DNA of 64,000 nt from Schistosoma haematobium (taxonomy: Eukaryota > Platyhelminthes > Trematoda > Strigeidida > Schistosomatidae): contig NC_067201.1 in NCBI RefSeq assembly GCF_000699445.3, positions 14,191,501 through 14,255,500 of the forward strand, given 5' to 3'. The notes beneath the pieces were generated by a model, which searched no databases, had not been told where the DNA came from, and was given only the letters and a program-made list of their open reading frames with translations. Position numbers and translations under genes: made by a program. This document shows, piece after piece, positions 32,161 through 44,330 of this stretch (position 1 is its first letter; each line of letters starts with the position of its first letter).

Positions 32161-34915
32161 TAATAAAGTTGAACTGAATCATGGTTGGTAGTGTGCACCC
32201 GTCAGCACATCTCATCATTTAACGTTGAATTGATATGCTTGGTTTGTTCACCTGTAACGTTTGTATGAACTGATGATTCTTTTGTACTTCATTTCCCGCT
32301 TAATTCCTAATTCTAAATATAGTATGTTAATTTGTGCTCACCTAGTTCTATTTGGCTTAAATTGTACGATTTTGAGAATTATTAGTTCATACATTAATTC
32401 GAATACTTCTAATCATCATACGAACCTACGAGTGTACAATAATCACCATAAGGAAATTTACTCTGTTATGACTTCTTTACTTTATTCAATGTTTCACTAA
32501 GTTTTTTTGTCAATTTAATCGTGATTCAGTTAATCGAATGGAACTGCAACTCAAAGTCTTATCTAGGTTATAACTATTGATTATACCCATTTGATGAATA
32601 TAATTTCTCTAAAACTGTTTATTTTGTGCCAATCAATCAATAGCTCGTAATATATTCTTTACCCTGAAAACTGTCATTCAGAACTCCAGGTAGATCAAAA
32701 GAGTATATCGCAAAGTTTTTAGTTGTCAAGACTTACAAACTCAATTGATTGTATACATAATATAAATAATAAATCTCAGTATGTAAATAATTAAGATATT
32801 TATCTACGGGAAACGATTTAATAACAATTAATTGGTCAAATAAAAGCTTGAAATTAGGATAATATAAAGATTTTAGTAATCAAATATTATGAAATTATAT
32901 ACACACAGAGGATAACTTCTAAAGTTTCTCATTTTCAATTAATACCCCTCATTTTAACAGTTTACCCAAAGTGTATAATACACTTGTATGGATTATTGAT
33001 GAATAAACATTATCACTGTAGACTAATGAATCTTATCAAATAAATACTTCACATATATGGATATCAAAACCGATTTATGTAAACAATATCTGTTTGTTTA
33101 TTTGATTTTAAGTCTGCACACACTCACGTGTACATTTATCAGTAAGCTCAAAAACTCCATAGGCAAATGCAATTTACTCCTCATGTAGTGTATATATCCA
33201 AATGGTACTTGAACAGCATATACATTCGTGTATGTATGTGCATTCTTGTGTAGTTAGATGCTCATTTGGATTACAGTTCTTTTATCTATCTTAATATCTC
33301 TCTGCCTGTTTGTTTATTGGGCAAAATTATTATGCATAAATGCCGTCAGTAAATAAATGAATTCATATTTCGTAATAATACCGACAGTTGATTGATCTTT
33401 TTTTAGTCATTGTTGATGTTGTGCCATCTCTTGTACTTTGAAATTACTAATAAATTGCTTCAGCTACATCTATTCCTAATGATACCATGATTATCATAAA
33501 TCTTGACAAATGACTATAAATACGACAAACATTAAAACGATCAAAACTACAAGTACATTATTTCAATAGGAGAGAGAAACTATTTTAAACTCCAAGTGAA
33601 TTGGAACAAAAGATACTTTACTGCAATATCAAGTGTGAAGATTCCATAGATATTTGTAATGGTTCATAGTTTTCTTGAGAAATTGAAATGTTTTACACAG
33701 TAAAAATGTATGTTTAGTTAGGATAAGAGAGGAATTGAGTTAAGAGTTCCATTTTGTTTTCAACAATTAATCAAGTCGAATTATTTGACTAAACTAAACG
33801 TTGATTGAAAGGTTGTTAGTAGTCGACATATATTTTGACTGAACGCTTAAATCGGTTTCCTTAGCTCTTCTAATAATACCAGGCTATAATATTTGAATTG
33901 TAGTATGAACTAGGAGTCCCAGAAATAACGCAATTGAATTAAGAAGTAAGACACAAGCACAAACGAATGTATTGTATTTGGAATTCGAAATCGAGCGTTC
34001 AACAAGTACAAAGGTATCATTAGTTCGTTCAAACACCACACAGGCTTACACTACACAACAACCAAAATACGAGAGGAAAAGAGTGCAATATGGAAAGAAC
34101 GCTTTACTCCAAGGTTCATAGTATTTCAGATCACCTTGGGTTTCTGGAAATTTCTGGAACCATACTAAACATGGTAACAGAATACGTAATCATTCAGTCA
34201 GAAATGTGACACGAGACTATTTATTTTCCAGATGCTTCCGAGAAATTTTTATCCAATGGTGATTAGATAAGATGTTTCCAAGCGTTTTCAGGGTCCCTTG
34301 GGCTTTTTTCGAGGGATTTCCTAAGTCTCCTCATCAGTAGTATCCATCCACATTTACCAAGATATCCTTATTTCCAAAGTATTTAGAACAGTAGAAACAT
34401 TTTAGGTATCAGTACAAAGGTTCAGCTTGATACTTTCAAATAGAATGAGCGTTGGATAAACAGTTAACAATAAAATAATGATATATATGTGTGACATCTC
34501 AACGAGTAGGAATTTGAATTGTTGATGTTTGAGGACTTAGTGTAAGTCGCTTCTACTACCTCATACTACAAATTGCACATTTTTCAGAACCAGTATCATA
34601 CACACAAATATACACAATGATTTCGCATTGAGAAGTCCCTCGACCAAAACAATTCACATGACTGCTACACAATCAAACTTACTCTAATTGAACTACGTTA
34701 CTTATTTATCCTATTTAAACTTGTGATAATTCGGTGATTTGTTTACTTATTTTGAAGAAATAGTATACTGTAAATCATAGTGCCGCAAACTGTTCATGAT
34801 ACTTAGCTTCATTGCAAATAAACACAGCAAAATTATAGTCATGAGAAAGATAGCGTTATCGTCATTAGCGTTAACAACTATTTTAGTAGATTAGCTTCGT
34901 TAATCAATTTGATAA
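31813..34915. other. AT-rich non-coding DNA
   Basis: No gene, recognisable repeat family or RNA gene seen apart from the TA microsatellite. Open frames are short and low-complexity. This begins the part of the window without young retrotransposons. Confidence 0.5.
32117..32158. repeat. (TA)n microsatellite
   Basis: About 21 uninterrupted TA units. Confidence 0.95.
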
Positions 34916-34919
34916 CCGT

Positions 34920-35265
34920 TATTACATAAATCCCCAACGGTGTTCGAATTCAGAAGGCAATAAGAAGCGGCGACTATAGTTTATTAGCGGATAGTACAGA
35001 AAACAGTTACAAGGACATCAAGAGAATTTGAGGCATAGAGGCCGATGTGTGCGAGCGAGTAAATACAGAGGCGAACTATTGGTCAAATCGAATTAAGGCA
35101 ACTCTGCCCGTAGCTCTTGTAGGGCTACTGCCTGTCACAAACATACATAAAGAAGGAGGGCTAGGCGTGAGGTCAGCACCCACATATAAGAAGCACGTTT
35201 TCTTTTCCACTCTATCGTATTTAGCCAGAGGGTTGGTATGTATCACAGCATGTTCTGATGTCATT
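34920..35265 (+). repeat. RTE-like 5' region repeat (degenerate)
   Basis: The segment ATAGTTTATTAGC...AATCGAATTAAGGC recurs on the minus strand at 44945-45140. The part CTCTTGTAGGGCTACTGCC...AGGAGGGCTAGGCGTGAGGTCAGCACCC resembles 61375-61460. This looks like the sequence ahead of an RTE-type endonuclease, recognised from its joint occurrence with RTE remnants, so the family call is tentative. Confidence 0.4.
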
Positions 35266-35501
35266 AATTTATCTATATATATGAATAAATGAGTTCATAA
35301 AGTCGATTACCTGCTGATTTAATGAAATATATACCGAATAAATTGGAAATTCTGCTTAATGAAAAGTGTAGATTATTTTTTCTACATTAGTTTTCATTTT
35401 CATGTAGTAACCACAAAGAAATGTAGACAGTGATAGGATGATAATATAACAGAAGAAATAATGTAGTCATGTAAATGTATAGTCGATTGCTTGAACTGAT
35501 A

Positions 35502-35730
35502 TTGTGATGTGGGTTACTTATATCCATAGAAGGTCGATAAGGAAAGAACGGAAATGGAATGCAATTAGTGTGAAAATGCATGAACAATGAAATCTGGAAC
35601 AATGGACTGGTATTTGCAAAGGAACTGTGAAGTTTGAGATGATGGGTTGACATTTTGTAAATGAACGATTTACTATATAGTTCTGAGATTTTATTGAGAT
35701 GCTCTGTAATTTCGTCAAAAGAATCGTTTA
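35502..35730 (+). repeat. Repeat family C, copy 1
   Basis: Begins TTGTGATGTGGGTTACTTATATC and ends near GTAATTTCGTCAAAAGAATC. Similar copies lie at 39258-39538, 50900-51180 (minus), 51727-51830 (partial) and 59630-59901. No coding potential. Nature unknown. It is followed 16 bp later by a family A SINE fragment. Confidence 0.65.
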
Positions 35731-35746
35731 TTGATAAGTATCAGAA

Positions 35747-35860
35747 GGGGTTTCCGGAGATTGTAGTAATTTCAACAGTTGAGATCATGAGTCGATTGAA
35801 GCTAGTCCACCATGGAAATCCTGGAAGCACTGGACGGCCGTTTCGTCCTATTGTGGGACT
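35747..35860 (-). mobile_element. Family A SINE, 3' part
   Basis: Minus-strand 3' portion: GGGGTTTCCGGAGATTGTAG... to the half-hammerhead segment (plus-strand GACGGCCGTTTCGTCCTATTG). The tRNA-like head and the CTGA side of the ribozyme are missing. Confidence 0.7.
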
Positions 35861-35865
35861 AAATG

Positions 35866-37029
35866 ATACAGACAAAATACATTAAAGAACATAATATACA
35901 TCATAAAATATAGATGATCTTAAAATGTAAATTTTTCTTAGGTCAATCATCAGTCTATAAAATTAAGACTTAACTATTATGCTTATAGAATAAAGAACAA
36001 AAATCTGAGGTTTGATGAAGAACATTTGCAGTTCAACATAAGGAATTTAGAAATCAGGTATTTTCTAAGTTAGATGATTTAGTTGCAAAGATTAAGTCCC
36101 TTTTTCAGACAAGATTAACAGCACACTTCATTCTTCTTTTTTAAGTTGTATTGATGATCTTGTCTGAAATGAAACAAAGTTTCATGACTAGACTATCCGA
36201 CCCAGATAGTATAACATTCTGAAGATCTGAAACTTACTCACTTGGTTACAAATCAGTTTCATTTACACTGTAATTCATTGATAAAGAACATGAAATTATC
36301 CTTCGACAAGTGATTAAGATTAGCTAAACGTTTCCGTATAAAAAACTAACGTATCCGAAAGTTTTTTCTAGTTAAAACTAAAAAACAACAACAGACAAAT
36401 TTATGTATACCCAACAGGATTTCAAAAGTATGCTCACTGACATAAATCTTTGTCTTCAAACGATTTTTTACATGCTGTTGAATGTTTTGTCAAAAGCCTA
36501 TAGGAACTGAAAGTCAGTCAATCAGTCAGCTAAAACGTCGGACCAGGTACATATATTCATCGGTTCAAGTTGCCACTGAGCTGAAAACATAACTATCATT
36601 CGATTCTTGAACAAATGAATGACTAAAGTGGTAGGTCGAATAAAAGGGGAAGACTGTTGTAGTTCAAAAGGATTTTATTGTGATACTTCAAATGGATTTT
36701 TTACACATAAATATAGCATGATTGTATATTCAAATCTTGGAGGTGTTCTACGTTACATACACTGGATGACGTAATCATAAAATTTTCATCTTCAGTATAA
36801 ATACATGGTATGAACAGAGAAAATTTTACGAAAATATGGAATAAAATTAATTTATATTCTAATACACTTTTAGTCTGTTGTAATGATCCGATTTAAAAGG
36901 ATAGCAAGGTTTTAAGTACTGAATTTTTCATCTTAAAGAAGTTAATACCTCAAAATATCATCGATTTATTATATTTAAAAACTTTCGTAGTCAAATATAA
37001 TATATAGACATACCTTTGCATTATTATTA
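35866..37029. other. AT-rich non-coding DNA
   Basis: Nothing recognisable; no open frame worth reporting. Confidence 0.45.
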
Positions 37030-37205
37030 CATCCTGTTGATGAGTCCCAAATAAGACGAAACTTGTGTCCTCGATTTCGCAATCATCTCAGCATATGATG
37101 CTCATGACTAAGCGCAATATCGAGACAGTTCGTACAGAATGCATATATGCCATTAAGAGACTGATTAATTGCATACCTAAACATTTGTGGGAAGATTCAA
37201 GCAAT
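37030..37205 (+). mobile_element. Sm-alpha-like SINE with hammerhead motif
   Basis: TTGATGAGTCCCAAATAAGA followed by CGAAACTTGTGTCCTCGAT gives a hammerhead layout: a TGATGA box, a stem II hairpin, GAAA and a GTC cleavage triplet. The first core C is T here. The 3' part (AATATCGAGACAG..., GCATATATGCCATTAAGAGA) matches the copies at 43863-44167 and 49035-49215. Confidence 0.7.
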
Positions 37206-37250
37206 CAATACAAAAATATATATTAATATTATTGATTTAACATTATTATT

Positions 37251-37430
37251 AATTTCAATAGTTGAGATCATGAGTCAATTGGAGTTAGAACACCATGGAA
37301 AACCTGGAAGCACTGGACGATCGTTTTGTCTTATTGTGAGACTCCTCAGCAGTGCTCATCCACGACCCCGTCTGACAAGATTTGGAGTTCAACTGCATCA
37401 GGTGTGAAAACATTAACCACCAGAGAAGAT
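37251..37430 (-). mobile_element. Family A SINE with near-complete hammerhead motif
   Basis: On the minus strand GCACTGCTGAGGAGTCTCAC then AATAAGACAAAACGATCGTC then CAGTGC: stem I (GCACTG/CAGTGC) is intact, the CTGAGGA box is intact and the GTC site is present. The only core change is GAAA to AAAA (CG to CA). The tRNA-like head is degenerate. Confidence 0.75.
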
Positions 37431-37494
37431 AGTAACGTAATATAATGGGTTGACTGAATCCCTGTTAAGTCATTCTTAAGTTAAGCATTCACGT

Positions 37495-37605
37495 GAGGGA
37501 ATGAAGATCCTGAGTTTGAGTATCTATTAATAAAGAATCCCGTACCAGGACGAGACAACCGTCTAGTGCCTTCAAAATCTCAATGGTTTTCTAAAGTATA
37601 TAGTT
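37495..37605 (+). mobile_element. Family A SINE fragment, inverted relative to its neighbour
   Basis: Plus-strand ATCCCGTACCAGGACGAGACAA, then CCGTCTAGTGCCTTCAAAATCTC, matches the ribozyme 3' side and tail of family A. The hammerhead GAAA is GAGA. It forms an inverted pair with 37251-37430. Confidence 0.55.
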
Positions 37606-37850
37606 TCATAATCTTAATAAAATTCAATAATCTCCACAACCCTATACTAAAAAATATATACAAATCAGATTGACAAAAGCACATAGACATTGAGAAACAG
37701 AACATAAATGTAAATTTTGTTTGACATACTCTCTATCTCTCACATACACGAGCCAGGCTACATATAGGACAAACAATATGTAGAATAACAACAAGAAAAA
37801 ATATATAATACTTATGAGTCCTTTTGAAGTGTTCCGAAACTTGAAGTAAT

Positions 37851-37900
<50 letters not shown>
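37851..37900. repeat. (TAAG)n microsatellite
   Basis: About 12 uninterrupted GTAA/TAAG units. The RTE-like fragment at 49915-50478 ends in the same GTAAGTAAGT motif, so this may have grown from an RTE 3' tail. Confidence 0.95.
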
Positions 37901-37901
<1 letters not shown>

Positions 37902-38164
37902 TGAGTCATCTAAAAATCCACAGTCCTAAATTCACAGACTATTACTCTAAACTATGTATGTTATCTTAAAACTGCCGAATATTCCAATTATTAATTTGGA
38001 TATATAATTGCAGGACTTGAAGAAGATTTATTGAAAAGACAATTTTTCATTCATATGTCAGTCTTTCAATAGATGTTTATTAAGTGTGTTTATCATGAAT
38101 ATTTTTTAGACTAATAGTTCGTAATTTTATCATTTAAAGGATAGTGAAAACTCAATATTTCACA

Positions 38165-38250
38165 ACATTGTGAACTGCTGACGAGTCCCAAATGGGACAA
38201 AACGTGCGTCCTGGATTCAACTGCTAGCCACTATCCATCTTTGCTTACAA
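38165..38250 (+). mobile_element. Sm-alpha-like SINE, hammerhead part
   Basis: CTGACGAGTCCCAAATGGGA then CAAAACGTGCGTCCTGGATT: box CTGACGA intact, stem II intact, GTC cleavage triplet before CTGGATTC. The GAAA core is changed to AAAA. Followed by the family-typical CTGCTAGCCACTATCCATC. Confidence 0.75.
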
Positions 38251-38674
38251 AATTTTGTGATAAAGGTTTCAAAAAAGAAAAAAGATCATATTTTGTGGTA
38301 GAATATTCCTTCTTTAATCAATTGTATGAATTATCTTTCTTTGGATTCTATCATAAATGCATTGGGTAATTGGGTAACACTAGTTCAGATCCTTTGAGAT
38401 ACATCTTGAAGGTAAGTGGAAACTGTGAAGAAAAAAATAATATTGATCTTTATTGAAGTTAACATTCAATCAACTAGCATGTATTGAGTTGAACTGACAG
38501 GAAGATTGTTTTAATATACTTTCTTGAATTCGCGTAAGGTTTCATAGTTAAGGAATTTCTTCAGTCCAGAATTATTTGATACTCTCTAAAGAAATTTAAA
38601 TATTAGTTCCTAAGAGGAAAGGATTAAATACTTAAATATTGAGTTCGTTAGGGAAATATTTTATTATCAGTTTA
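38251..38674. other. AT-rich non-coding DNA
   Basis: No recognisable feature. Confidence 0.4.
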
Positions 38675-39003
38675 GGGGTTGTGGAAATTATTAAGTTTTT
38701 GATTGAGATCATGAACCGATTGATGTTAGACCACCATTGAAAACCTGGAAGCACTGGTCAGCCGTCTCGTCCTATTGTGGGACTCCTCATCAGTACGCAT
38801 ACACGCCCCCGCTCACGGGATTCGAACCCAGGGCCTTCTGTCTCGCTTGCGAACGCTTAACCTACTGGACCACTGAGCCGGAGTGCAATGGTGTTAATGT
38901 CTAACCTCAAGCAATCCACGAAGTTGCGCGACCATCTTCCATTGTTCTGAGGTAGACACCTGTTTCTACCCGACACGGATTAGCTCGACTGGCCACGGCT
39001 TCA
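38675..39003 (-). mobile_element. Family A SINE, nearly full length, tRNA-like head and hammerhead relic
   Basis: On the minus strand, from right to left: a head with box A-like CCGGCTCAGTGGTCCAGTAGG (38861-38881) and a box B match GGTTCGAATCC (38818-38828), as in RNA polymerase III promoters of tRNA-derived SINEs. A hammerhead region (38751-38804) and a tail ending near GGGG at 38675 follow. The ribozyme core has C-to-A in CTGA and GAGA for GAAA, so it is likely inactive. This is the clearest full structure of family A in the window. Confidence 0.8.
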
Positions 39004-39257
39004 ATCAATTTTATTGATCTTATTAGAATGAATCAATAGAATCCAAATGAAATCAATACTTATAGGATATTATTTGTTATAATCATAGTACACATATAAC
39101 TTACTAAGGATTAATGGATTATACAATAGAGGGATTATTTAAAAATTAATGACAATCAAAACTCAATCCCGAAAATTATATGTGATAAAAATGAATTTAA
39201 AATTAGATATAATACATAACAAACATAAAAAGATGGGTCGAATAACCGATAAAAATG

Positions 39258-39538
39258 CTGTGGTGTGTGCTACTGATGTCGATAGCTATAAGTAGTATGT
39301 AACATCAATTGAAAGTGAAATATCTGACGATAGAAGGTTAAAAAGATCGAAGAAAAGAGAACAAGACCAGAGAATAATTTGTGTGGAAATGAAAGAACAA
39401 TGATGTCTGAGACAATTGATTGACATTTTGCAAATGAAGAATTCCCTGTATGGTTCTCAGATTTTACGAAGAGATTTTGTAATGTGGTTTAAAAGACAAC
39501 TGATTGTCCCCGCTTTGTTCACGTTCACTACATTGTAA
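39258..39538 (+). repeat. Repeat family C, copy 2
   Basis: Starts TGTGGTGTGTGCTACTGATG and ends GATTGTCCCCGCTTTGTTCACG... The most complete copy along with 59630-59901. No open frame, no tRNA-like box recognised. Confidence 0.65.
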
Positions 39539-39785
39539 GGTTGTATATTAAATTAAACCATAAGTGTAGATTACATATACTCGTTTGTATAGACAAAATA
39601 ACAACATTAAACACATAGCCTATTCTTGACGACATTATTACAAACATTTTAATTTCAAACGGGTTATATAAGAAATGTTATAAAATAAACAAATTAATTG
39701 TCGACCAAAGAAAATAGAAAAAACTTAAATTCCTTTTTCCGTCTTTCATTAGTTATTAGCTTATAGGATAGTAAACTGATTCGTA
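39539..39785. other. AT-rich non-coding DNA
   Basis: No recognisable feature. Confidence 0.4.
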
Positions 39786-40105
39786 TTTTCAGAAAGGTGG
39801 TTTGGTGGAGATTGTAGTAATTTAATAGTTGAATTCATTAGTCTATTAAAGCTAGACCAACATGGAAAACCTAGAAGCATTGGGCGGCCGTTTCGTGTGG
39901 GACTCTTCAGAAATGAGCATCCACGACCCCGCCTGGCTGGATCCATACCCGATACCTACGGTCTCGCGGGCGGATGTTTAACCTCTTGACCACTGAGCTT
40001 TCATCCAACGGTGTCAATGTTTAACTTCAATTAATCCACGAAATTGCGCCACCGTCCACCATTGTCTTCACAGAGTAACTGCTTATTTTCCAGCGGTAAA
40101 CCAAT
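39786..40105 (-). mobile_element. Family A SINE, degenerate
   Basis: Tail GGAGATTGTAGTAATTTAATAG at left; the head region at right still shows the tRNA-like TGACCACTGAGCT on the plus strand. The ribozyme segment has lost part of stem II (GGCCGTTTCGTGTGGGACTC), so no hairpin can form. Confidence 0.7.
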
Positions 40106-41589
40106 ATGAAAATACAGTTTTAACTGTAAGTTGACATATAAAAACAGGTATATGATTTTAACTTAATACAACTATACATACAAATATTTATAGATGACTG
40201 AATAGATTATAGATATCACAAGTACAAATTAATTCACCGATTAGTACCATTTGATCTATGCAAAGAAAATATGATAAACATATCACATTGGAAAGAGAAA
40301 TGCAGCAACATGGTTACAATCAGTTTTGAGGAAAATTCTCGTTAACTGTTTAAGATGACTTGGGTGAGTATTAATGAACAAACAAATTATTCTTTGAGTC
40401 AAGATTACCTCTTACATGTTCTTCTTTGCGTTTGTCTAATAAGATACCTTTCTACGAAGTTCTATATTTATCTTATATTTAGTTGTGTTTGTCAAGTGTC
40501 AAAAGTCTGTACAGCAGTTAGAAAAATCAGAAGAATGTAATAATTCGGAAAGTTTGTGAGATTAATTAAGTGTATATGTCAAACAGATATTGAAATGGTT
40601 GAGAAGATTTGTAATTCAGTTGGATGATTTCAATGTAGTTTTATTCTTTGACACAACCAAACCATCCAGCTCAGAAAAACAAAACTTTATCACAGTCAAA
40701 TGGATGTTTTCTTGTCTTTTTCCTGTTAAACTTGTAGGTTCGATATGCCAGAAAACAGTTCCATTTAAAACCTTTAAGGTTAGATAATAATAAATTTATA
40801 CTATGGTAACTAAATGTCTTTTTAACATTGATTGATTCATTTAGTAGTAGACAAATGTGTTCATGATCTAGTCGGTAATGTACAGTAGTTCAAATTCGTT
40901 TTGAACGAACTCCATAAATGTTATCTTGGAACTGATCTTTAAAAGTGCCTTATCTATGAGATAATTGTCAACATCTGTATAACTATTTGAATTTCATTTT
41001 AATAAACAGATAAGGTGGGACACTTTCAAAGTATTTGCCTATTGAATTTCAACTTCATTTAATCATCATTAATAATAATAACATATTTGTAATATCACAA
41101 TGAGTTTGTAAATTTTCTGACGTTTCCTAACTCAGTGTAAGCCACTTCACAGAATAAATAACCAGATTAAATTAACCCAAGTTTAAATAGTACAAACGAA
41201 TGAAGCAAAATCATTCAGTGCGATCAATCAAAAAATATGTCTGATCAAGTCACTGTCATGTCATTCTAGTCAAGATGATTAATATGAGGCATGTTTGTAT
41301 ATTGGTATGTGTCTAAGTGTGCTAATGGATTAAAAAATGTGATATTTGTGATGCTAAAGGATAGAGTTGAATTTGTATGTATGATAATGGTGTGAGATGT
41401 AAATAGAATCAGAAATGATAGTTCGGATAGATAGTAAATCCTTCTTTCTTATTGAGGGTAGTAGGATTAAGCATTATATGAAAATCTTCATCTATTCGCC
41501 TTTCATTCTAGTTGGAAAAGCCTTTTTGTTTTATTTTAATATTTTCAATATTGACTTGATGGTTATGGAAATTGTCATGAACTGCTATT
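40106..41589. other. AT-rich non-coding DNA
   Basis: Short open frames only, none with recognisable domains. No repeat family matched to others in the window. Confidence 0.4.
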
Positions 41590-41935
41590 AACGAGTTAAT
41601 TTAGAGTCTTTCCAGTTCTATAGGATTATTAGGCGGTTTTTTGTGTGCCTGAGATGTTCTTTGGCTCGAGTCAAGATTTCACGAGATGACTCTCCAACAT
41701 AAAAAACATCACGATCTGAACATCCTAACTTACAGACTCCATTCCGTATAGACATAGAGAGGATTTTTTCTTTTATACGATTTAAAACATTTCTAAGGGT
41801 GTTCGTTGTTTGGTAGTTCCGGCGTCCAGTTCCTATCAGGAAGAAGCTGAATGATTTAGGTTTGAATATGTCAGGGAGTATCAGTTCCCTAAAGATTACA
41901 CATATGCTAACTAGAACATAACGCAGACACAATAT
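41590..41935 (-). pseudogene. Penelope-like element fragment, GIY-YIG nuclease, other family
   Basis: Minus-strand frame (41932-41618) reads NTLRNVLNRIKEKI, then NGVCKLGCSDRDVFYVGESS and REILTRAKEHLRHTKN. This fits the GIY-YIG fold, with FYVG at the second motif and the R...R..EH helix. It is clearly different from the nuclease in the left-hand units. No RT is adjacent. An isolated remnant. Confidence 0.7.
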
Positions 41936-42304
41936 TTCCTATCCCAACATTATGTACACGATATCTAGTCAGTTAGACTAGTGACAACATTCTAACTTGA
42001 TAGATAATCAGCACTAAAAGTACTAAAGAAACGTGAGATTGATCATTATAATGGGAATTACGTAGTTCGATTGTTTGGTCAATGATAACTTTAAAGTACG
42101 TAAATGCTAAATGTAGTTTACAAGTTTTTATTGTCATAAGTTATGAATAACCTACAAAGTTTAAATGCCTTGTTATCAATAACGATATGATGCCTTTCAA
42201 ATTGATGTAACAGCTTGGTGATTTTATTTAACTAAATAATTTTTTTTATTTTTCATTACATTATGTATATCAGTTTACTAACTGAGCTATAAATATGTAT
42301 TATT

Positions 42305-42480
42305 TAGCAAAGATGAATGGTGGCTAGCAATGGAATCCAAGATGCATGTTTCGTCCTGGCCAATTATATGTACCCACATCTTAGTGTTGATATTTACTCC
42401 GGGACTCAAACCACAATAACGTTCACTTCAAACACCATCGCGTTATCTACTTAACTACTGATTCCAGATAGCCACTAGCT
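42305..42480 (-). mobile_element. Sm-alpha-like SINE with tRNA-like head
   Basis: On the minus strand: a tRNA-like region with box B-type GGTTTGAGTCCC (plus 42400-42411), then the ribozyme 3' side CCAGGACGAAACATGCATCTTGGATTCC and the conserved TGCTAGCCACCATTC. The CTGA side is not recognisable. Confidence 0.6.
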
Positions 42481-43414
42481 TGTACAATAGGGTGAAGTTA
42501 TAATTTATTTTTGTATTATTTCTTTAAATCTTCCCATTGATGTTTAGGACTACAGTATTATATTATATATTATTTAGCCTTTTTTACATTCTCTTTCATT
42601 CTCCCATTTATTGGTAACAATAATAAGAATATAAGTACTTTAGTAATTGAATGTTTACACATTTTATAGAATTCGTTTCATAATTAAGACCAAGGTCAAC
42701 TTATGTCAGCGGGTGTTTCAATAAAATAACCCAGTATTTATGTCAAAAGATCATATGATTATATAAAGTGAAATCTAAAACTGACTAAAAATATTTATTG
42801 CTTAATTAATCTAGTAATTATTGTTTTTCTACCAATGTAGCATTTATTTTAACAATATAGAGTGAAATGGTTTTCATGAGGATCATAGTTCCAATAATAC
42901 TAGGCTAAGGTAATCAAACAGATAATCAATTATAAAACTAACTATTATGGACTTAATGGAGTAGAAATTAAGAAGTATAAACATAAAAGTAAATAACAAT
43001 GGTAAGTACTAAAGTGAATAGTTTATTAGATCATAAATGGTTGATTAACTATGAGCTGACAGATCGTAGATAATCATTGTGATTGAACTTCTCTGTCTAG
43101 TGTGTTATAAAGTCCATCTGATTAAAGAGTGTTTTTATTCATTCATTTGTCTATGAAAAATGGATGTATTAAAATGTTTGATCTACTTACATCTTAATAT
43201 TTTTGAAGGACTAAATTTCTGATGTTTTGAGTGATCGGTGTATAATAGTTCATACAATCTTTAATTTCTATTCATGTTTAATTGTTAAACTCTACTTTCT
43301 ATATTTGATTAGTTAACTTAGAATATATTTAACATTCATGTGCATTTGTAGACTTACTTGTTGATTTTGGTAAACAACAGAAATCTGTCAGATTTTATCT
43401 CTATAATGCTCACT
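42481..43414. other. AT-rich non-coding DNA
   Basis: No recognisable feature. Confidence 0.4.
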
Positions 43415-44330
43415 TACTTACTTACCTACGCCTGCTACTCCCAATGGAGCATTGACTGCCGACCAACATTCTACAACCCACTCTGTCCTGGGCCTTTCTT
43501 TCCAGTTATATCCAATTTTGTTCATTCTTCTCATGTCTGTCTCCATTGCTCGACGTAATGTGTTCTTTGGTCTTCCATTTTTGCTTTGGCTTTGAGGATT
43601 CCATGTGAGGGCTTACCTTGTAACGCAGTTCGGTGCTTTCCTTAATGTGTGCCCTATCCACTTCCAGCGCTTCTTCCTAATTTCTTCCTCAACTGAAATC
43701 TGGTTTGTTCTCTCCCACATTAGGTTGTTGCTGATAGTGTCCGGCCAACGGATCAGAAGTATTTTGCATAGAGAGCTGTTAATAAACACTTGTATCTTCT
43801 GGATGATGGCTTTCGTAATTCTCAAGGTTTCCGCCCCATACAGTAGAACTGTTCTGACATTTCACTTGGTATTGTTTTGCTTGTATCTTCCTATTGTTAT
43901 TTAGGACTACAATTGATCAGTCTCTTATTGGCATATGTGCATCCTGTGCCTATGCCTCGATATAGCCTTAAGTCACAAGCTTTTTAAGCAAAGATGGATA
44001 GTGGCTAGCAGTGGAATCCAGGATGCACATATGCCAGCAAGAGACTGATCAATTGCAGTCTTAAACAACAATGGGAAGATACAAATAAAGCAACACCAAG
44101 TGAATTTAAACCTCACCCCATTGGACAAGCAGGCTGCTATCAAAACTCAGTATCTAAGTGGATAACGTGACATTTGTGTTGAAAATTCTGACCTTGGTGT
44201 TGGTTGATAGCTGTTTTGAGTTCCAGGTGTTCTTCAGTTGTACAGATGCTGCTCTTGCTTTGCCCATCCGCGCCTTCACATTTACATCAGATCCACCGTG
44301 TTCAATCTCTACAATGCATCAATAACAATA
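43415..44330 (-). pseudogene. RTE-like non-LTR pol C-terminal fragment, split by a SINE
   Basis: On the minus strand, 43825-43613 reads [20 protein letters not shown], then [13 protein letters not shown] and [20 protein letters not shown], the C-terminal domain shared with the fragments at 49915-50478 and 58115-58680. The amino-proximal part continues at 44176-44330 after an inserted SINE (43863-44167). No RT core is present. The SR2/RTE assignment is from memory of schistosome elements and is tentative as to family. Confidence 0.7.
43863..44167 (-). mobile_element. Fold-back Sm-alpha-like SINE insertion with 8-bp TSD
   Basis: Inserted in the RTE fragment with duplicated TGACATTT (43855-43862 and 44168-44175). 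It contains inverted arms 43863-43946 and 44019-44102 (39 of 42 matches in the inner half) around a ~72-bp loop. The loop holds the conserved CACTATCCATCTTTGCTTAA and AAGCTTGTGACTTAAGGC segments on the minus strand. The hammerhead CTGA/GAAA core is absent. Confidence 0.7.

Noticed and set aside
37851..37900. CRISPR-like or telomeric array
   Set aside because: Uniform 4-bp units without spacers; a microsatellite.
38810..38885. A tRNA gene
   Set aside because: Box A- and B-like motifs are present but no cloverleaf with a usable anticodon arm is evident, and the sequence recurs as a SINE head.
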